DNA from: an uncultured Rhodoferax sp. | GTDB lineage: Bacteria; Pseudomonadota; Gammaproteobacteria; Burkholderiales; Burkholderiaceae_C | Length of the DNA: 8,889 bases | Assembly (NCBI GenBank): GCA_936943465.1 | Contig: CAKZJN010000388.1 | Location: forward strand, 1-8,889 | Direction: 5' to 3' | In this document: positions 6,465 to 8,889 of the stretch, piece by piece | Position numbering within the stretch: position 1 is the first letter of the stretch | How the letters are laid out: the number at the start of each line of letters is the position of its first letter | Notes under the pieces: model-generated | Told to the model about the DNA's origin: nothing | The model's database searches: none | The model's input: the letters and a program-made list of their open reading frames with translations, nothing else | Made by a program: the position numbers and the translations under genes

Positions 6465-6800
6465 TTACTGCATGGCCGCTTCACGGGCGGCGAGGCGGTC
6501 AAGCTCGGCGCATACATCGGCCATGCGGCCTGAAATAACCAGGCGACCGGAACTGGCGGAGGGCTGCCCCTGTTCCACAACCCGAACCACCCGCAGCGGC
6601 ATGACCCTGGGCTGTGTAACGCGGGCAGTGTGTCTATCGAAACTCTTGGTCTGCTGCACGGAGGGCTGGCGTGTCGCCGGCGCCATGGCCAGAGCCGGGC
6701 GTTGAGCGGCGGCTGGCTGAGCCTTAGGCTGCGAAAAATCACCCAGCAGGCGCTGCAGGCTGGTGACCAGTTTGTGTTGAAAAAGCAGTGCGATGTTCAT
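6465..6800 (-). CDS. Small basic protein of unknown function downstream of lexA
   Basis: This 111-residue protein matches no family I can name. A short amphipathic, mostly hydrophobic N-terminal helix (about 1-22) is followed by an Ala/Pro/Gln/Arg-rich, probably disordered segment (about 24-65). A better ordered C-terminal part contains PLRVVRVVEQGQP (68-80), RLVISGRMADVCAEL (86-100) and a charged helix to residue 108. The protein is clearly basic. It starts 21 bp after the lexA stop in the same direction, so co-transcription and SOS induction are likely (inference). A weak AGGT site lies about nine bases before the ATG. It is unlike SulA, which follows lexA in Pseudomonas. It is longer and more structured than a chance reading frame would suggest, and no competing frame is plausible, so I consider it a real gene. 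Confidence 0.72.
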   Translation of the reverse strand: MNIALLFQHKLVTSLQRLLGDFSQPKAQPAAAQRPALAMAPATRQPSVQQTKSFDRHTARVTQPRVMPLRVVRVVEQGQPSASSGRLVISGRMADVCAELDRLAAREAAMQ

Positions 6801-6821
6801 AACGTGTCTACCTGAATGGGT

Positions 6822-7496
6822 TTACATGAGCATGGTGTTGCGGATGAGGCCAACCGCCAGGCCTTCAATTTCAAACGGCTCCCCGGGCTCCACGACAATG
6901 GTCTGGTAGTCGGGGTTTTCGGGGTGCAGTTCAATCAGATGTTTATTGCGGCGAAAGCGCTTGACCGTGACCTCATCTCCTAGTCGCGCGACGATGATCT
7001 GGCCGTTCTTGGCATCTTTGGTGGCCTGCACGGCCAACAGGTCGCCGTCCATGATGCCGGCATCGCGCATGGACATACCGCGTACTTTGAGCAGGTAGTC
7101 GGGCTGGCGCTGGAACAGGCTGTTCTCAACGTAGTAGGTCTGGTCCACATGCTCCTGGGCGAGAATCGGCGAACCGGCGGCAACCCGCCCAATCAGCGGC
7201 AGGGCCAGTTGCGCCAGACCGGGAAGAGGCAAGGAATATTGTTTGACACGAGATTCGTTAATGGACCGCAACGCATCACTCTTCAGGCGAATGCCACGGG
7301 AGGTGCCGCTCACCAACTCGATGACTCCTTTGCGAGCCAGAGCCTGCAAATGTTCTTCGGCGGCATTGGCAGACTTGAAACCCAGCTCGTTGGCAATTTC
7401 GGCCCGTGTGGGCGGGGCACCGGTGCGGGCAATGGCGCTTTGGATCAGGTCCAGAATCTGCTGCTGCCGGGCGGTGAGTTTGGGACTTTCAAGCAT
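6822..7496 (-). CDS. lexA: LexA, SOS response repressor and self-cleaving peptidase
   Basis: This 224-residue LexA binds SOS boxes and represses DNA-damage genes until the RecA filament triggers its self-cleavage. The N-terminal winged helix-turn-helix spans about 1-70 (TARQQQILDLI at 8-18, PPTRAEIANELGF at 28-40). The cleavage site is A107-G108 in RVAAGSP. The catalytic dyad is S142 (in GMSMRDAG) and K179 (in VTVKRF). All key residues are intact and the length is normal for betaproteobacteria. A longer in-frame ATG at 7544 exists, but the start at 7496 fits the family N-terminus and has an ideal AAGGAG six bases upstream. Two LexA boxes upstream indicate autoregulation. The unknown small gene follows 21 bp downstream. 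Confidence 0.98.
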   Translation of the reverse strand: MLESPKLTARQQQILDLIQSAIARTGAPPTRAEIANELGFKSANAAEEHLQALARKGVIELVSGTSRGIRLKSDALRSINESRVKQYSLPLPGLAQLALPLIGRVAAGSPILAQEHVDQTYYVENSLFQRQPDYLLKVRGMSMRDAGIMDGDLLAVQATKDAKNGQIIVARLGDEVTVKRFRRNKHLIELHPENPDYQTIVVEPGEPFEIEGLAVGLIRNTMLM

Positions 7497-7502
7497 TTTC
7501 GA

Positions 7503-7508
7503 CTCCTT
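7503..7508 (-). promoter_or_regulatory. lexA ribosome binding site
   Basis: The minus strand reads AAGGAG here, six bases before the ATG at 7496. It decides the lexA start in favour of the 224-residue protein over the in-frame ATG 48 bases further upstream. Confidence 0.85.
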
Positions 7509-7545
7509 TGCGGTTGGGCTGGGTCGGACTGTGGGTCTGTACACG

Positions 7546-7561
7546 CTGTAGTCTTATCCAG
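7546..7561. promoter_or_regulatory. LexA box 1 (lexA-proximal), one half-site degenerate
   Basis: The + strand reads CTGT-AGTCTTAT-CCAG. The enterobacterial and betaproteobacterial SOS box is CTGT-N8-ACAG, so this site departs at one base. It lies about 50 bp before the lexA start and 3 bp from a second box of the same form, which is the usual position and pairing for lexA autoregulation. Confidence 0.65.
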
Positions 7562-7564
7562 TAC

Positions 7565-7580
7565 CTGTATTTTTAACCAG
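7565..7580. promoter_or_regulatory. LexA box 2 (lexA-distal), one half-site degenerate
   Basis: The + strand reads CTGT-ATTTTTAA-CCAG, one base from CTGT-N8-ACAG and with the AT-rich spacer typical of strong LexA sites. It overlaps the proposed lexA -10 element and lies about 31 bp upstream of the asparaginase start, so LexA bound here could affect both genes. Confidence 0.72.
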
Positions 7581-7597
7581 TTTTATAAATTTGACAA
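7569..7597 (-). promoter_or_regulatory. Candidate lexA promoter
   Basis: On the minus strand TTGTCA (7597 to 7592, one mismatch from TTGACA) is followed after 16-17 bases by TAAAAA/AAAAAT (about 7575 to 7569), a weak -10 lying inside LexA box 2. An operator placed over the -10 element is the classic layout for SOS repression. The -10 match is modest, hence the low confidence. Confidence 0.45.
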
Positions 7598-7611
7598 GTG
7601 GGACTTACGAA

Positions 7612-8601
7612 ATGAGCGAAAAGGTAGTTTTTCTGGGAATGGGCGGAACCATTGCCGGCAAGGCGGCGCAAGCTGGCGACAACGTGGGTTACACGGCCGG
7701 TCAAGTGGCGGTATCGGCGCTGCTGGATTCGGTTCCGGGGCTGCAACTGGCGCTGGGCGGCAGGGCCGTGCTGTCCGAGCAGGTGTGCCAGATTGATAGC
7801 AAGGATTTGCAGCATGCTGACTGGCTGGCACTGGCGCAGCGCGTGCGGCAGCACTTGGCATTGCCCGAAGTGCGCGGAGTTGTCGTGACGCATGGAACCG
7901 ACACCCTGGAAGAGACCGCCTACTTTCTGTCGCGGGTGTTGCCACCGGTGCTGCAGCAAAAGCCCGTGGTGATCACCTGCGCGATGCGCCCGGCTAGTTC
8001 GCTGACGCCGGATGGCCCGGCCAATATGGCCGATGCGGCAACCGTAGCTACCAGCGAGGGCGCACGGGGCGTGCTGGTGGTGTGCGCCGGAAAGTTGCAT
8101 GCGGCGGCCCATGTGCAAAAGGTGCACCCGTACCGCGTGGATGCCTTTGATTCGGGTGAAGCGGGGCCTTTGGGCATGGTGGAAGAAGGGCGCTTGCGGT
8201 TGTTTAACGGGTGGCCGGCAGTGAACTCAGAAGCTGGCTTAGTGAACCTCGAGCGGCTGAGCCAGTCGGATTGGCCGAGGGTCGAGATCCTTGTGAGCCA
8301 CGGGGGCGCGGGAGGTGCGTTGGTGCGCAGCCTGTTGATTGCGGCCCCGGGCGATGCACCGGTGCGTGGCATCGTGGTTGCGGGTACCGGCAATGGCACG
8401 ATTCACAAGGATGTGGAGGCTGCCTTGCGCATAGCGCGAGCGCAGGGCGTGCGGGTTGCGCGGGTCAGCCGTTGCGCATACGGCCAGGTGGTGGGTGCTT
8501 CGACACAGGCGCGCTCGGGCGAATTTCAGGCGTTCGGACTGTCGGCGGTCAAAGCACGCGTGGAACTGATGCTGGCGATTGCAGCGGACACTCAGCCGTA
8601 G
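7612..8601 (+). CDS. L-asparaginase (cytoplasmic, AnsA/AnsB fold)
   Basis: This 329-residue asparaginase hydrolyses L-asparagine to aspartate and ammonia. Both family signatures are present: GMGGTIAGKA (9-18) with nucleophile T13, and VVTHGTDTLEETAYFL (91-106) with T96 and D97. S63 (in IDSKDL) matches the substrate-binding serine, and K170 (in HVQKVHP) matches the catalytic lysine of E. coli AnsB, so the active site is complete. There is no signal peptide, so it should act in the cytoplasm. A TTG at 7591 would add seven residues. I prefer the ATG at 7612, which directly precedes the hydrophobic first strand and has a weak GTGGGA upstream. It is divergent from lexA across a 115-bp gap that contains two LexA boxes, and it ends before a strong terminator. 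It may also have some glutaminase activity, which sequence alone cannot decide. Confidence 0.93.
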   Translation: MSEKVVFLGMGGTIAGKAAQAGDNVGYTAGQVAVSALLDSVPGLQLALGGRAVLSEQVCQIDSKDLQHADWLALAQRVRQHLALPEVRGVVVTHGTDTLEETAYFLSRVLPPVLQQKPVVITCAMRPASSLTPDGPANMADAATVATSEGARGVLVVCAGKLHAAAHVQKVHPYRVDAFDSGEAGPLGMVEEGRLRLFNGWPAVNSEAGLVNLERLSQSDWPRVEILVSHGGAGGALVRSLLIAAPGDAPVRGIVVAGTGNGTIHKDVEAALRIARAQGVRVARVSRCAYGQVVGASTQARSGEFQAFGLSAVKARVELMLAIAADTQP

Positions 8602-8628
8602 CTGGTCCGAACCACTCACCAGAAATAC

Positions 8629-8652
8629 AAAAGGCCGCGATTGCGGCCTTTT
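8629..8652. terminator. Bidirectional rho-independent terminator, asparaginase / adk
   Basis: AAAAGGCCGC (8629-8638) and GCGGCCTTTT (8643-8652) form a perfect 10-bp stem around the four-base loop GATT. The stem has a GC core, with A and T runs on the two sides. It can therefore stop transcription of the asparaginase gene on the + strand and of adk on the minus strand. It lies 27 bp after the asparaginase stop and 18 bp after the adk stop. Confidence 0.92.
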
Positions 8653-8670
8653 GCGTGGGTGCGGAGGAGC

Positions 8671-8889
8671 TTATTTCGAGAGCGCCTCAAACACGCGGGT
8701 GGTGATGGAGTCCACAGATCCGGTGCCGCTGATGGCGCGGTACTTAGGGGCTGCCGCAGCGTCCTTCTGGGCCCAGTCGGAGTAGTACTGCACCAAGGGG
8801 CGGGTCTGGGCGCTATACACGTCCAGACGCTTCTTGACGGTTTCTTCCTTGTCGTCTTCGCGTTGAATCAGTGGTTCACCGGTGACGTC
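8671..8889 (-). CDS. adk: Adenylate kinase, C-terminal part (5' end outside window)
   Basis: These are the last 72 residues of adenylate kinase, which interconverts ATP, AMP and ADP. The fragment starts DVTGEPLIQREDDKEETVKK, matching the end of the LID domain in E. coli Adk (DVTGEEL...RKDDQEETVRKRL). The two conserved arginines equivalent to R156 and R167 are at fragment residues 10 and 21. The rest, RPLVQYYSDWA and KYRAISGTGSVDSI, matches the C-terminal CORE helix and strand. If aligned to E. coli numbering the whole protein would have about 218 residues. The TAA stop is at 8671-8673, just inside the shared terminator. Confidence 0.95.
   Translation of the reverse strand, partial: DVTGEPLIQREDDKEETVKKRLDVYSAQTRPLVQYYSDWAQKDAAAAPKYRAISGTGSVDSITTRVFEALSK

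Noticed and set aside
6465..6800. SulA-type cell-division inhibitor, because sulA follows lexA in some bacteria.
   Set aside because: No SulA-like sequence features can be seen in this 111-residue protein. Position alone does not justify the name.
7591..7596. Perfect TTGACA as a -35 element for the asparaginase gene.
   Set aside because: The matching -10 would fall inside the coding region, after the ATG at 7612. The same bases serve better, in reverse, as part of the lexA -35 (TTGTCA).

Overview
The window looks like chromosomal DNA of a betaproteobacterium of the order Burkholderiales, most likely the family Comamonadaceae (Rhodoferax/Polaromonas/Acidovorax-like). This rests on the high but not extreme GC content, the style of the proteins, a FimV-type polar/pilus protein and a LexA with betaproteobacterial operator spacing. 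The genus cannot be fixed without a database search. No tRNA, rRNA, insertion sequence, phage gene or CRISPR array was seen. No stretch of 300 bases or more lacks a gene. All intergenic gaps are about 125 bp or less.

Left part (1-2725, minus strand): three tightly spaced genes read right to left. They are a Crp/Fnr-family regulator, an aminoglycoside-phosphotransferase-fold (APH/ACAD10-11-like) kinase, and an acyl-CoA dehydrogenase whose 3' end lies outside the window. The gaps of 22 and 31 bp, with good ribosome binding sites, indicate one operon. The kinase/dehydrogenase pair matches, as two separate proteins, the two halves of the fused animal ACAD10/ACAD11 enzymes and the LvaA/LvaC pair of levulinate catabolism. 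It is therefore a candidate module for 4-hydroxyacyl-CoA breakdown.

Middle part (2851-6464): a divergent gene encodes a single-pass membrane protein of the FimV family. It has a signal peptide, an N-terminal FimV domain, a coiled coil, a membrane segment, a C-terminal FimV/TPR domain and an Asp-Leu-rich tail, but no LysM domain was seen. It converges with a D-2-hydroxyacid dehydrogenase gene on the minus strand. A DUF1993 (DinB-like helical bundle) gene diverges from that gene.

Right part (6465-8889): lexA is followed 21 bp downstream by a small basic protein of unknown function, probably in the same SOS-controlled transcript. Upstream of lexA are two half-degenerate LexA boxes of identical form (CTGT-N8-CCAG), shared with a divergent cytoplasmic L-asparaginase gene. 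A strong bidirectional hairpin terminator separates the asparaginase gene from the 3' end of adk (adenylate kinase), which enters from the right edge.

Most of the region is ordinary housekeeping and metabolic content. The points most worth pursuing are the Crp-kinase-dehydrogenase operon, the LysM-less FimV paralogue, the doubled LexA operator and the unknown gene behind lexA.
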